47,890 bases of DNA from an uncultured Eubacteriales bacterium (GTDB lineage Bacteria > Bacillota > Clostridia > Oscillospirales > Oscillospiraceae): the NCBI GenBank assembly GCA_934597725.1, contig CAKTSK010000016.1, positions 1 through 47,890 on the forward strand. Reading direction: 5' to 3'. The position numbers and the translations under genes are program-made. Every line of letters begins with the position of its first letter. The first letter of the stretch is position 1. Shown in pieces: positions 40,415 through 47,890 of the stretch. Under the pieces are notes generated by a model. That model had not been told where the DNA came from, did no database searches, and saw only the letters and a program-made list of their open reading frames with translations.

Positions 40415-41520
40415 GCCTGCTTCCCTCCTCTCAGGTCCACGATCTCCTTGGCCCGCAGGCCCTCTCCCTGCCGCCGGGCCAGGGTCCGCTGGCCGCCGGC
40501 GGCCAGGCTGGACAGCCGGCCGGTGAGGACGGCCAGGTCCGTGGCGTCGTCGTAGAGCACCAGCACGTCCGCGTCGAAGGGCGGCTGGGCCGGCCCCAGC
40601 CGTTCCAACTCATTGAGGTTGATGGCAAAGCCCATGGCGCCGCACTGCTTGCCCATCTTCCCCACCATTTTATCATATTGTCCGCCGGAGAGCACCCCCG
40701 CCGACAAATTTTTCAAAAAGCCCCGGAACACCATGCCGCTGTAGTAGCCCATGTCCCCTTCCACGGAAAAGTCCAGGTAGACCTTGTCCGCCAGTCCGTT
40801 GGCCTTGAGCAGGGTGCAGAGGCTGTTCAGCTCCTCCCAGGCCTCCCGGGTCTTTTTGCCGCCCACGCACAGGGGGGCCAGCTCCTCCAGGACGGACTCC
40901 ATGGTGCCGTAGGTGGTCACCAGCCGTTCCAGCAGCGCCTTCACGGTGCCGCTGAGGTTCCGGCTGCGGCAGAAGTCCTCCAGCCCGGCCAGACTCTTGG
41001 CCCGCACGGCGGCCATGACCTGACCGTAGTCGGCTTCCTCCACCCCGGCGGCCTCCATGAAGCCGGAGACCAGGCCCACATGGGACACGTCCAGCACATA
41101 GTCGGGGCTGATGGCGGCCAGGCTTTCCACCGCCAGGGCCGTGACCTCGTAGATGTGGTACAGGTCCAGCTGGCCGATGCACTCCAGGCCGGTCTGCATG
41201 ATCTCCTGGAAGGCCTCGTCTCCCTTGCCGGAGCGGTAGACGGTCTCATTATAATAGACCTTCCGGGGGCCGGCCTCTTCCTCCCGGGTGTTCTTGATGA
41301 TGGACAGGGTCACATCGGGTTTGAGGGCCATCAGGACCCCCCGGGCATCGGTAAACGTGATCATCCGGTCGCTGACCAGAAAATCCTTGTTGCGCACATA
41401 CAGGTCGTATTCCTCAAATTTGCTCATTTTGAACCGGCGGTAGCCGTATCCCTCATAAAGCCCCCGCAGGCGGTACATGATCTGTTCGCCGCTGCGCAGG
41501 ATCTTCCAATCCAGTTGCAT
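40411..41520 (-). CDS. hisZ: ATP phosphoribosyltransferase regulatory subunit
   Basis: Histidyl-tRNA synthetase-like protein without an anticodon domain that forms an octamer with short HisG and confers histidine feedback. The 369-residue product shows class II synthetase traces (MALKPDVTLSI, KVYYNETVYRSGKGDEAFQEIMQTGLECIG, YYSGMVFRGF, GGQYDKMVGKMG). AGAGGAAAGG precedes the ATG. First gene of the his operon. Confidence 0.95.
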   Translation of the reverse strand: MQLDWKILRSGEQIMYRLRGLYEGYGYRRFKMSKFEEYDLYVRNKDFLVSDRMITFTDARGVLMALKPDVTLSIIKNTREEEAGPRKVYYNETVYRSGKGDEAFQEIMQTGLECIGQLDLYHIYEVTALAVESLAAISPDYVLDVSHVGLVSGFMEAAGVEEADYGQVMAAVRAKSLAGLEDFCRSRNLSGTVKALLERLVTTYGTMESVLEELAPLCVGGKKTREAWEELNSLCTLLKANGLADKVYLDFSVEGDMGYYSGMVFRGFLKNLSAGVLSGGQYDKMVGKMGKQCGAMGFAINLNELERLGPAQPPFDADVLVLYDDATDLAVLTGRLSSLAAGGQRTLARRQGEGLRAKEIVDLRGGKQA

Positions 41521-41548
41521 GGTCTGGTCCCCTTTCCTCTGGTTATTT

Positions 41549-41577
41549 AGTATACTACCACTCTACTGTGATAAAGT
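41549..41577 (-). promoter_or_regulatory. Promoter of the his operon
   Basis: On the minus strand TATACT (41554-41549) with a weak ACTTTA (41577-41572) at 17 bases. The hisZ ATG is only about 28 bases after the -10, so there is no room for an attenuator or a T-box leader. Confidence 0.55.
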
Positions 41578-41670
41578 AAATAGGAAATGTGCAATTCTTT
41601 TTTCCGGCGGCGAAATTTTTTGGGGTTCTCCCCCGCCGTCCTTGTGCACATCGCCCGGCGGGGCCGGCCA

Positions 41671-41699
41671 TTGTTTCAGGCGCAAAAATATGGTATCAT
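41671..41699 (+). promoter_or_regulatory. Promoter of the nrdG operon
   Basis: TTGTTT (41671-41676), 17 bases, TATCAT (41694-41699) with TGG before the -10, 54 bases before the nrdG ATG. Confidence 0.65.
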
Positions 41700-41753
41700 A
41701 CATAGCATATCCTGGCGCAGCCATGCGCCCGACAAGAAAGGAGGGCTCCGCCC

Positions 41754-42281
41754 ATGCGGATCGCCAACACAGTCAACGACTCCATCGTGGACGGCCACGG
41801 CCTGCGCTTCACGGTGTTTACCCAGGGCTGCCCCCACCACTGCCCCGGCTGCCACAACCCGGACACCCACGACCCCGCCGGAGGCCGGGAGGTCTCTGTG
41901 GAAGAGCTGAGCGCCCAGCTGGGCAAAAATCCCCTGCTGGAGGGCCTCACCCTCTCCGGCGGCGAGCCCTTCGCCCAGGCCGCCGCCTGCGCGGCCCTGG
42001 CCCGGGAGGCCCACCGCAAGGGCCTGACCGTATGGACCTACAGCGGCTACCTCTTCGAGCACCTGCGGGACAGCGGGGACCCCGACTGGACCGCCCTGCT
42101 GGCCGAGACCGACGTGCTGGTGGACGGCCCCTTCGTCCAGGCGGAAAAATCCTACGACCTGCACTTCCGGGGCAGCCGGAACCAGCGGCTGATCGACGTC
42201 CCCGCCAGCCTGGCCCAGGGCAAGGCCGTGCTGTGGCGCCGGGAGGACCCCCTGGCCAAGTTCACCGTGCCCGAATCCTGA
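41754..42281 (+). CDS. nrdG: Anaerobic ribonucleotide reductase activating protein
   Basis: Radical SAM enzyme that generates the glycyl radical on class III reductase NrdD. The 175-residue product has the iron-sulfur motif QGCPHHCPGC (CxxxCxxC) near residues 24-33, followed by HNPDTHD, and the SAM loop LTLSGGEPFAQA. AAAGGAGGG precedes the ATG. nrdD is not in the window. It shares a transcript with a Nudix hydrolase (15 bases downstream), and its presence shows an anaerobic lifestyle. Confidence 0.92.
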   Translation: MRIANTVNDSIVDGHGLRFTVFTQGCPHHCPGCHNPDTHDPAGGREVSVEELSAQLGKNPLLEGLTLSGGEPFAQAAACAALAREAHRKGLTVWTYSGYLFEHLRDSGDPDWTALLAETDVLVDGPFVQAEKSYDLHFRGSRNQRLIDVPASLAQGKAVLWRREDPLAKFTVPES

Positions 42282-42295
42282 CAGGAGGTAGAAGG

Positions 42296-42934
42296 ATGAC
42301 CATTGCACAGATGCAAACCTATTTTTCCCACCGGGAGCTGGGCGTCCAGGGGGCGGCCGGCGAATATGCCGTGCTGGTCCCGCTGGTCCGGCGGGAGGGG
42401 CAGCTCTGCCTGCTCTTCGAGACCCGGGCCGAGACCCTGGTGGGCCACCAGCCCGGCGAGGTCTGCTTCCCCGGCGGCCGGCGGGAGCCCGGCGAGACCC
42501 CCGCCCAGACCGCCCTGCGGGAGACCCGGGAGGAGCTGGGCATCCCCGCCGAGCACATCCGCCTGCTGGCCCCCCTGGACGTGATCCAGGACATCAGCGA
42601 CCGGGTGGTCTACCCCTTCCTGGCCGAGGTCACCCCCCAGGGCCTGGCGGCCCTGCGCCCCAGCCCCGCCGAGGTCAAGGACGTGTTCTTCGTCCCCCTG
42701 GACTACCTGATGCAGTATCCCGAGGAGGTCTACCGCTACAAGGTCTCCGCCCAGGTGGACGACTTCCCCTATGAGCGCCTGGGCTTTCCCCGGACCTATC
42801 CCTGGCGCACGGGCTTCATGGATGTCCCCATCTACGAGTACCAGGGCCACTTCATCTGGGGCATGACCGCCCGGACCGTGCGCTGGCTGCTGGGCCACCT
42901 GCGGACCATGGGCCAGGAGGAGGCCGCGCCGTGA
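42296..42934 (+). CDS. Nudix hydrolase, CoA-pyrophosphatase type
   Basis: 212-residue Nudix protein. The box GGRREPGETPAQTALRETREELG is complete (GX5EX7REXXEEXGX). The preceding GHQPGEVCFPGG and the following DVIQDISDRVVYPFLAEV resemble coenzyme A diphosphatases of the NudL group, so the likely substrate is CoA or a derivative; this is a family-level guess. AGGAGG precedes the ATG at 42296; the frame runs far upstream but only through nrdG. It overlaps the next gene by GTGA. Confidence 0.82.
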   Translation: MTIAQMQTYFSHRELGVQGAAGEYAVLVPLVRREGQLCLLFETRAETLVGHQPGEVCFPGGRREPGETPAQTALRETREELGIPAEHIRLLAPLDVIQDISDRVVYPFLAEVTPQGLAALRPSPAEVKDVFFVPLDYLMQYPEEVYRYKVSAQVDDFPYERLGFPRTYPWRTGFMDVPIYEYQGHFIWGMTARTVRWLLGHLRTMGQEEAAP

Positions 42935-43581
42935 TCTCTGTGGAACACCTGGGGACCTATCGCCTGACCCAGTCCGACGAGCACTTCAAGCTGGGGCGGG
43001 ACAGCGTGCTGCTGTCCCGGTTCTGCACCCTGCGCCGGGGCTGGTCCGTGTGCGATCTGGGCTGCGGGGTGGGGTCGCTCCTCCTGCTGCTGTCTCAGCG
43101 GGAGGAGGACCTGGACCGCCTGGGGATCGAGCTTTCCCCCGGCGCCGCCGCCCTGGCCCGGCAGAATCTGGCCGACAACGCCCTGTCCGGCCAGGTCCTC
43201 ACCGGCGACCTGCGGGACCCCGCCCTGCTCCCGGCCGACCGCTTCCACCTGGTGGTCTCCAACCCCCCCTACTTCCGGGCGGGGTCCGGAGCCTCCGGCG
43301 GGCAGGCCCGGATGGACGACACCTGCTCGGTCACCGATCTATGCCGGTGCGCCGGCCGGCTCACCCGCACCGGGGGCCGCTTTGCGCTGGTCTACCGCCC
43401 GGAGCGGCTGGCGGAGCTGTTTGCCGCCCTAGACCAGGCCCGGCTGACCCCCAAGCGCCTGCAGCTGCTGGCCTACGACCTGACCAAGCCCCCCTATGCC
43501 GTGCTGGTGGAAGCGGTAAAGGAGGGCGGACCCGGCCTGGAGATCCTGCCGGTCCACTACCAAATCCAGCCTGAAACCTGA
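42931..43581 (+). CDS. tRNA1(Val) A37 N6-methyltransferase-like protein (YabB type)
   Basis: 216-residue SAM-dependent methyltransferase with the glycine-rich loop VCDLGCGVGSLLLLL and the base-flipping NPPY motif in VVSNPPYF, characteristic of N6-adenine tRNA methyltransferases. In Bacillus yabB lies just before yabC (rsmI) and abrB; here the same order is found. The GTG start overlaps the Nudix stop by 4 bases. Exact target base is not proven. Confidence 0.85.
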   Translation: MISVEHLGTYRLTQSDEHFKLGRDSVLLSRFCTLRRGWSVCDLGCGVGSLLLLLSQREEDLDRLGIELSPGAAALARQNLADNALSGQVLTGDLRDPALLPADRFHLVVSNPPYFRAGSGASGGQARMDDTCSVTDLCRCAGRLTRTGGRFALVYRPERLAELFAALDQARLTPKRLQLLAYDLTKPPYAVLVEAVKEGGPGLEILPVHYQIQPET

Positions 43582-43594
43582 GGAGGACGCTGCT

Positions 43595-44440
43595 ATGGCA
43601 GGAACCCTATATCTCGTCGCCACCCCCATCGGAAACCTGCGGGACCTCTCCCCCCGGGGGGCTGCGACCCTGGCGGCCGCCGACTTCATCGCCGCCGAAG
43701 ACACCCGGGTGACGGTGAAGCTGCTCAACCACCTGGGCCTGCGCAAGCCCATGGTGAGCTACCACCGCCACAACACCGACCACCGGGGCCAGGAGATCAC
43801 CGACCGCCTGCTGGCCGGCGAGGACTGCGCCCTGGTCACCGACGCGGGCACCCCCGCCATCAGCGACCCCGGCGAGGAGCTGGTGGCCCAGTGCGCCCAG
43901 CTGGACATCCCCGTGGTGTCCATTCCCGGCCCCTGCGCCTTTGTCAACGCCCTGGCCGTGTCCGGCCTGCCCACCGGGCGGTTCACCTTCGAGGGCTTTC
44001 TGGCCATGAACAAGAAGAACCGCCGGGCTCACCTGGACAGCCTGCGCCGGGAGACCCGCACCATGGTCTTTCACGAGGCCCCCCACAAGCTCCCCGCCAC
44101 CCTGGAAGATCTGGCCGAGGCCTTCGGCCCCCAGCGCCGGGTGGCCCTGTGCCGGGAGCTGACCAAGCTCCACGAGGAGGTCCGCCGGACCACCCTGGGC
44201 GAGGCGGCGGCCCACTACCGGGCCGAGCCCCCCAAGGGGGAGTTCGTCCTGGTGGTGGAGGGCGCGCCCCCGCTGGCCCCCGAGACCCACACCCTGGAGG
44301 ACGGCATGGCCCTGGCCGCCAAGCTCCAGGCAGAGGGCTGGTCCACCCGGGACGCAGTGAAGGAGGCCGCCGCCGTCTGCGGCCTGTCCCGCAAAGCCCT
44401 GTATGACCAGGTCGTCGCCGCCCGCAGCGCCGAGGACTGA
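43595..44440 (+). CDS. rsmI: 16S rRNA (cytidine-1402 2'-O)-methyltransferase
   Basis: Methylates the ribose of C1402 in the decoding centre. The 281-residue product starts TLYLVATPIGNLRDLSPRG and has the tetrapyrrole-methylase fold signatures DFIAAEDTRVTVKLL, VTDAGTPAISDPGEELV, PGPCAFVNALAVSGLPTGRFTFEGFL, FHEAPHKLPATL and CRELTKLHEEV. The end (GWSTRDAVKEAAAVCGLSRKALYDQV) is the usual C-terminal helix-turn-helix. GAGGAGG precedes the ATG. Last gene of the operon. Confidence 0.97.
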   Translation: MAGTLYLVATPIGNLRDLSPRGAATLAAADFIAAEDTRVTVKLLNHLGLRKPMVSYHRHNTDHRGQEITDRLLAGEDCALVTDAGTPAISDPGEELVAQCAQLDIPVVSIPGPCAFVNALAVSGLPTGRFTFEGFLAMNKKNRRAHLDSLRRETRTMVFHEAPHKLPATLEDLAEAFGPQRRVALCRELTKLHEEVRRTTLGEAAAHYRAEPPKGEFVLVVEGAPPLAPETHTLEDGMALAAKLQAEGWSTRDAVKEAAAVCGLSRKALYDQVVAARSAED

Positions 44441-44456
44441 TCCCCCAACGTAAATA

Positions 44457-44499
44457 CAGCGCCGCACCCCCTTGGCGGGGGTGCGGCGCTGGCGTTTTT
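44457..44499 (+). terminator. Terminator after rsmI
   Basis: A perfect 15-bp stem (44457-44471 with 44477-44491, loop TTGGC) is followed by GCG and T5. It also lies after the convergent abrB. Confidence 0.9.
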
Positions 44500-44507
44500 C
44501 AGGGAAC

Positions 44508-44750
44508 TCATTGTCCCAACAGCTCTTTCATGCAGTTGGCACAGACATTCTTGCCCTTGAAGACCGTAATGTCTTTGGCGCTGTCGCAGAAAATGCAGGC
44601 GGGCTGATACTTTCTCAGCATGATCGACGATCCGTCCACATAGATTTCCAAAGAATCCTTTTCCGCGATGTTCAGTGTACGCCTGAGCTCGATGGGCAGG
44701 ACAATCCGTCCCAGCTCATCCACCCGGCGAACGATCCCTGTTGACTTCAT
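44508..44750 (-). CDS. abrB: AbrB-family transition-state regulator with C-terminal zinc ribbon
   Basis: 80-residue DNA-binding protein. The N-terminal swapped-hairpin domain reads STGIVRRVDELGRIVLPIELRRTL, as in AbrB and SpoVT. Unlike Bacillus AbrB, the C-terminal part has two CxxC pairs, ACIFCDS and VCANCMKEL, that probably bind zinc, as in clostridial relatives. The ATG at 44750 is chosen with AAAGGA 10 bases upstream; a GTG nine bases further upstream is too close to it. The convergent arrangement next to rsmI and the YabB-type gene matches the Bacillus yabB-yabC-abrB neighbourhood. Targets are unknown. Confidence 0.88.
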   Translation of the reverse strand: MKSTGIVRRVDELGRIVLPIELRRTLNIAEKDSLEIYVDGSSIMLRKYQPACIFCDSAKDITVFKGKNVCANCMKELLGQ

Positions 44751-44860
44751 GGGGGGCACATCCTTTCCGTGTTTGCCGTTGTCTCTCTGTCCCGCAGGGG
44801 CGGCTCCATTGGATTTACAAAATCATCCAGAATAGACAAAAAAAACATCCGTTCTCTTCG

Positions 44861-44888
44861 ATTATAACAAAAGGCAGATAGATGTCAA
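44861..44888 (-). promoter_or_regulatory. Promoter of abrB
   Basis: On the minus strand TTGACA (44888-44883), 16 bases, TATAAT (44866-44861), with TGT before the -10: an almost ideal promoter. About 110 bases of leader precede the ATG. I looked for Spo0A boxes and found only a five-of-seven match (TGTCGCT, 44897-44903). Confidence 0.8.
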
Positions 44889-44990
44889 TCGAAATTTGTC
44901 GCTTTCACGGAAAAAGGAAAAAACTGAAATCGGCCCGCTTGCCGCCGGCTGGGCCGCCGGGGCCGGCAGGCCCCAGAAGGAGGTCCCGAT

Positions 44991-45569
44991 ATGGCAATGA
45001 CGGTGATCTGGACAGGGATGACAGCCCTGTCTCTGCTGTGCGCCCTGGCCCTGGGCAACCAGGGCCTGCTGGCCAACGCCGCCCTGGAGGGCGCGGCCTC
45101 AGCCATCGAGCTGGGCCTGTCCATGGCCGGGATGCTGTGCCTGTGGATGGGCGTGATGGAGGTGATGGACCGGGCGGGGCTGGCCGGCAAGCTGGCCCGG
45201 CTCCTGCGCCCGGTGCTGGGCCGGCTGTTCCCGGACTTTGCCGCCGACCAGGGGACCATGGACACCATCGCCGCCAACGTCTCGGCCAACCTACTGGGCC
45301 TGGGCAACGCCGCTACCCCCCTGGGCATGGAGGCCGCCCGGCGCATGAGCCGCCGGACCCCCGGCGTGGCCGGCGACAGCCTGTGTATGCTGGTGGTGTG
45401 CAACACCGCCTCCATCCAGCTCCTGCCCACCACGGTGGCGGCGGTGCGGATGGCCGCCGGCAGCGCCGCGCCCTTTGACATCCTGCCGGCGGTGTGGGTG
45501 ACCTCGGCCCTGTCGGTGCTCACGGGAATCACCGCGGCCAGGGTGCTGGCCAAGGTCTGGCGGCAGTGA
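44991..45569 (+). CDS. spmA: Spore maturation protein A
   Basis: 192-residue integral membrane protein of the nucleoside-transporter-gate type needed for spore core dehydration in Bacillus. Hydrophobic segments alternate with NVSANLLGLGNAATPLGMEA and SLCMLVVCNTASIQLLPTT, the conserved family blocks. AGAAGGAGG precedes the ATG. It is followed by spmB at 13 bases. No sporulation-sigma promoter was recognised between abrB and spmA, although one is expected. Confidence 0.93.
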   Translation: MAMTVIWTGMTALSLLCALALGNQGLLANAALEGAASAIELGLSMAGMLCLWMGVMEVMDRAGLAGKLARLLRPVLGRLFPDFAADQGTMDTIAANVSANLLGLGNAATPLGMEAARRMSRRTPGVAGDSLCMLVVCNTASIQLLPTTVAAVRMAAGSAAPFDILPAVWVTSALSVLTGITAARVLAKVWRQ

Positions 45570-45582
45570 CGGGAGGGACGGG

Positions 45583-46104
45583 ATGCAGTACGCTCTGGAC
45601 CTGCTGGTGCCGGGGATCCTGGTGGGGGTCTCCTGCTACGGCATGGCAAAAAAAGTGGACGTCTACGACGCCCTGCTCCAGGGGGCGGCCAAGGGATTGC
45701 AGATCCTTCTGCGCATCCTCCCCGCCCTCATCACCCTGCTGACGGTGACGGCCATGCTCCGGGCCTCCGGGGCCTTGGACCTGGCCGCCGAGGCCCTGGC
45801 CCCCGTCCTACGCTGGCTGGGCATCCCGCCGGAGACGGTGGGCCTCATGGTGGTGCGCCCCATCAGCGGCAGCGCCGCCCTGGGGGTGGGGTCGGACCTC
45901 ATCCGCAGCCACGGCCCCGACTCCCTCGTCGGCCGCACGGCGGCGGTGATGCTGGGGTCCACCGAGACCACCTTCTACACCATCGCCGTCTACTTCGGGG
46001 CGGCGGGCATCCAAAAGACCCGCTACGCCGTCCCCGCCGCCCTGTGCGCCGATTTTGCGGGCTTTTTCTTCGCCGCCCTCACCGTCCGGCTCTTCCTGGG
46101 CTGA
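45583..46104 (+). CDS. spmB: Spore maturation protein B
   Basis: 173-residue membrane partner of SpmA, with several hydrophobic segments and the family blocks LLRILPALITLLTVTAMLRASG, PETVGLMVVRPISGSAALGV and VMLGSTETTFYTIAVYFG. GGGAGGG precedes the ATG. It ends 62 bases before recG, which has its own promoter. Confidence 0.94.
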   Translation: MQYALDLLVPGILVGVSCYGMAKKVDVYDALLQGAAKGLQILLRILPALITLLTVTAMLRASGALDLAAEALAPVLRWLGIPPETVGLMVVRPISGSAALGVGSDLIRSHGPDSLVGRTAAVMLGSTETTFYTIAVYFGAAGIQKTRYAVPAALCADFAGFFFAALTVRLFLG

Positions 46105-46107
46105 GGA

Positions 46108-46136
46108 TTGCACCCCCGGAAGCCCTATGCTACAAT
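46108..46136 (+). promoter_or_regulatory. Promoter of recG
   Basis: TTGCAC (46108-46113), 17 bases, TACAAT (46131-46136), 30 bases before the recG ATG. Confidence 0.7.
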
Positions 46137-46166
46137 GAGGAAAACCCCGGAGAAAGGAGCCTGCCC

Positions 46167-47890
46167 ATGGAACCGATCACCCTGCACACCCCCCTGACCC
46201 AGCTGCCCAAGGTCGGCCCCGCCCGGGCCGCCGCCCTGGAAAAGCTGGGGCTGACCACCGTGGCAGATCTGCTGGCCCACTTTCCCCGGGAGTATGAGGA
46301 CCGGACCCTGCGCCAGGAGGGCATCGCCGCCCTGCCCCAGGAGGAGCCGGTCTGCTTCGCCGCCCTGGTGGCGGAACCCTTCCGCACCAGCTTCCTCCGC
46401 AAAGGCATGGAGGTGACCCGGGGGCGGCTGGTGGACGCCACGGGGCAGGTCCTCGCCACCTTCTTCAACCAAAGCTACGTCCAGCGGGCCCTGCGCCCTG
46501 GCCAGACCTATGTGTTCTACGGCAAGCTCACCGGGGCCGGGAGCCGGCGGCAGATCGTCAACCCCAAGTTCGAGCCGGAGGGACAGCAGACCTTCACCGG
46601 CGGCATCCTGCCGGTCTACCCCCTCACCGCCGGCCTGTCCAACCATCTGCTGGCGGGGCTGGTGCGGCTGGCCCTGCCCTGCGCCGATCAGGCTGCGGAG
46701 ACCCTGGACGACGCCCTCCGCCGGGAGCACAAGCTGCTCCCCCTGGCGGCGGCCTATCGGGCCATCCACTTCCCGCCCTCCTGGCAGGCCCTGGCCCAGG
46801 CCCGGCGGCGGCTGGTGTTCGAGGAGCTGTTCTGCCTGACCCTGGGGCTGACCCTCCTCCGCACCCGGCGGGCGGGCCAGCAGGCCCCGGCCTTCCCCTG
46901 CCTGGACCTCACCCCCTTCACCGCCGCCCTCCCCTTCTCCCTCACCGCCGCCCAGGCCCGCTCGGTGGAGGAGGCCCGGCAGGATCTGGCCAGACCCGTT
47001 CCCATGAACCGCCTGCTCCAGGGGGACGTCGGCTCGGGCAAAACGGTGGTGGCCGCCGCCTGCGCCTATCTGGCCTGGCGCAGCGGCTGGCAGACCGCCC
47101 TCATGGCCCCCACCGAGCTGCTGGCCCAGCAGCACCTGGGGACCATGGAGACCTTGCTGGGCGGGCTGGGGCTGCGGGTCGCCCTGCTCTCCGGCTCCCT
47201 GTCCGCCGCCCGGAAGCGGGCCTGCCGGGAGGCCCTGGCCGCCGGGGAGATCGACCTGCTCGTCGGCACCCACGCCCTGCTCAGCCAGGGGGTGGACTTT
47301 GCCCGCCTAGGGCTGGTCATCACCGACGAGCAGCACCGCTTCGGCGTGGACCAGCGGGCCGCGCTGGCGGCCAAGGGGGGCGGCCACCCCCATGTGCTGG
47401 TCATGTCCGCCACCCCCATCCCCCGGACCCTGGCCCTCATGGTCTACGGGGACCTGGACCTGTCGGTGATCGACCAGCTCCCCCCCGGCCGGACCCCGGT
47501 GGCCACCTATCTGGTCCACGGGGACAAGCGGGCCCGGCTGATGGCCTTCGCGCGCAAGCAGGTGGCCCAGGGGCGGCAGGTGTACGTCGTCTGCCCCGCC
47601 GTGGACCAGGAGGACCCGGAGGGCATGAAAGCCGCCGAACAGCTGGGCCGCCACTTGCAGGAGACCGTCTTTCCCGACCTGCGGGTGGGCATCGTCCACG
47701 GCCGGCAGAAGCCCAAGGAAAAGCAGGCGGCCATGGCCGCCTTTGCCGCCGGGGAAACGGACATCCTCGTCTCCACCACCGTCATCGAGGTGGGGGTGGA
47801 CGTGCCCAACGCCAACCTGATGATCGTGGAAAACGCGGAGCGCTTCGGCCTGAGCCAGCTCCACCAGCTCCGGGGCCGGGTGGGCCGGGG
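46167..47890 (+). CDS. recG: ATP-dependent DNA helicase RecG (cut by window end)
   Basis: First ~574 codons of RecG, which rescues stalled replication forks and migrates branched DNA. The wedge domain (1 to about 250) begins LTQLPKVGPARAAALEKLGL and ADLLAHFPREYEDR. The motor has Walker A GDVGSGKTVVA near 289-299, TELLAQQHL, the DEQHRFGVDQR box (motif II with the RecG-type QH), VMSATPIPRTLALM, and STTVIEVGVDVPNANLM followed by LHQLRGRVGRG at the edge. AGAAAGGAG precedes the ATG. The frame runs off the end without a stop; this is a window boundary, not a truncation. Confidence 0.96.
   Translation, partial: MEPITLHTPLTQLPKVGPARAAALEKLGLTTVADLLAHFPREYEDRTLRQEGIAALPQEEPVCFAALVAEPFRTSFLRKGMEVTRGRLVDATGQVLATFFNQSYVQRALRPGQTYVFYGKLTGAGSRRQIVNPKFEPEGQQTFTGGILPVYPLTAGLSNHLLAGLVRLALPCADQAAETLDDALRREHKLLPLAAAYRAIHFPPSWQALAQARRRLVFEELFCLTLGLTLLRTRRAGQQAPAFPCLDLTPFTAALPFSLTAAQARSVEEARQDLARPVPMNRLLQGDVGSGKTVVAAACAYLAWRSGWQTALMAPTELLAQQHLGTMETLLGGLGLRVALLSGSLSAARKRACREALAAGEIDLLVGTHALLSQGVDFARLGLVITDEQHRFGVDQRAALAAKGGGHPHVLVMSATPIPRTLALMVYGDLDLSVIDQLPPGRTPVATYLVHGDKRARLMAFARKQVAQGRQVYVVCPAVDQEDPEGMKAAEQLGRHLQETVFPDLRVGIVHGRQKPKEKQAAMAAFAAGETDILVSTTVIEVGVDVPNANLMIVENAERFGLSQLHQLRGRVGR

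Noticed and set aside
44891..44910. Spo0A box controlling abrB
   Set aside because: The best match (TGTCGCT) has only five of seven bases and lies upstream of the -35; not enough to call.

Overview
This window is chromosomal DNA from a GC-rich, endospore-forming, anaerobic member of the Clostridia. The sporulation genes spoIIE, spmA and spmB, an AbrB-type regulator, an anaerobic ribonucleotide reductase activase (NrdG), strong AGGAGG ribosome-binding sites and the very high GC together suggest a gut lineage near Oscillospiraceae (Flavonifractor/Intestinimonas-like). The family placement is an inference; no 16S gene is present. There is no CRISPR array, insertion sequence or convincing prophage.

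Layout. 1-1028 (minus): rplM-rpsI behind a strong promoter and a structured leader. 1280-2606 (plus): a TtcA-like tRNA thiolase and a lipoprotein. 2689-5930 (plus): an AT-richer island with an ECF sigma factor, a membrane anti-sigma-like protein (DUF4367 type), two exported proteins and a small membrane protein. 6089-9363 (plus): six consecutive small proteins, each with one N-terminal membrane segment, of unknown function. 9520-14633 (plus): comM, thiI, cinA and an unusual DUF5714/ArsC-phosphatase fusion. 14694-17021 (minus): spoIIE with a possible Spo0A-type promoter. 17446-21680 (minus): the pantothenate/CoA operon DUF2520-panB-panC-panD-coaBC. 21991-23386 (minus): HD-domain protein, sigma region 4-like protein and a zinc-ribbon/coiled-coil protein. 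23417-24543 (plus): tRNA-Thr, tRNA-Tyr and a cytidylate-kinase-like gene. 24664-33069 (minus): the whole shikimate pathway plus the Phe and Tyr branches in one operon, aroF-tyrA-aroB-aroA-aroC-pheA-aroE/K-aroQ. 33358-33867 (plus): a lipoprotein. 33924-41577 (minus): hisZ-hisG-hisD-hisC-hisB-hisH-hisA-hisF-hisIE and a new 40-codon acidic ORF. 41671-44499 (plus): nrdG, a Nudix hydrolase, a tRNA methyltransferase and rsmI. 44508-44888 (minus): abrB. 44991-47890 (plus): spmA, spmB and a recG cut by the window edge.

The most interesting signal is upstream of aroF. A 26-codon reading frame (33009 to 32929, minus) with its own promoter contains six Phe/Tyr residues within eight codons (residues 12-19). 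It is followed by a perfect intrinsic terminator and by an upstream segment able to pair with the left arm of that terminator. This is the architecture of classic ribosome-mediated transcription attenuation, here apparently sensing charged tRNA-Phe/tRNA-Tyr and controlling an eight-gene aromatic operon. No T-box core was found. The neighbouring his operon starts close to its promoter and has no comparable leader.

The biosynthetic operons are tightly coupled: most junctions are 4-base (ATGA/GTGA) or 1-base (TGATG) overlaps. The aro operon is complete from PEP and erythrose-4-phosphate to prephenate and on to phenylpyruvate and hydroxyphenylpyruvate. The his operon covers every step except histidinol-phosphate phosphatase. 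The pan operon would be complete if the DUF2520 protein is the ketopantoate reductase.
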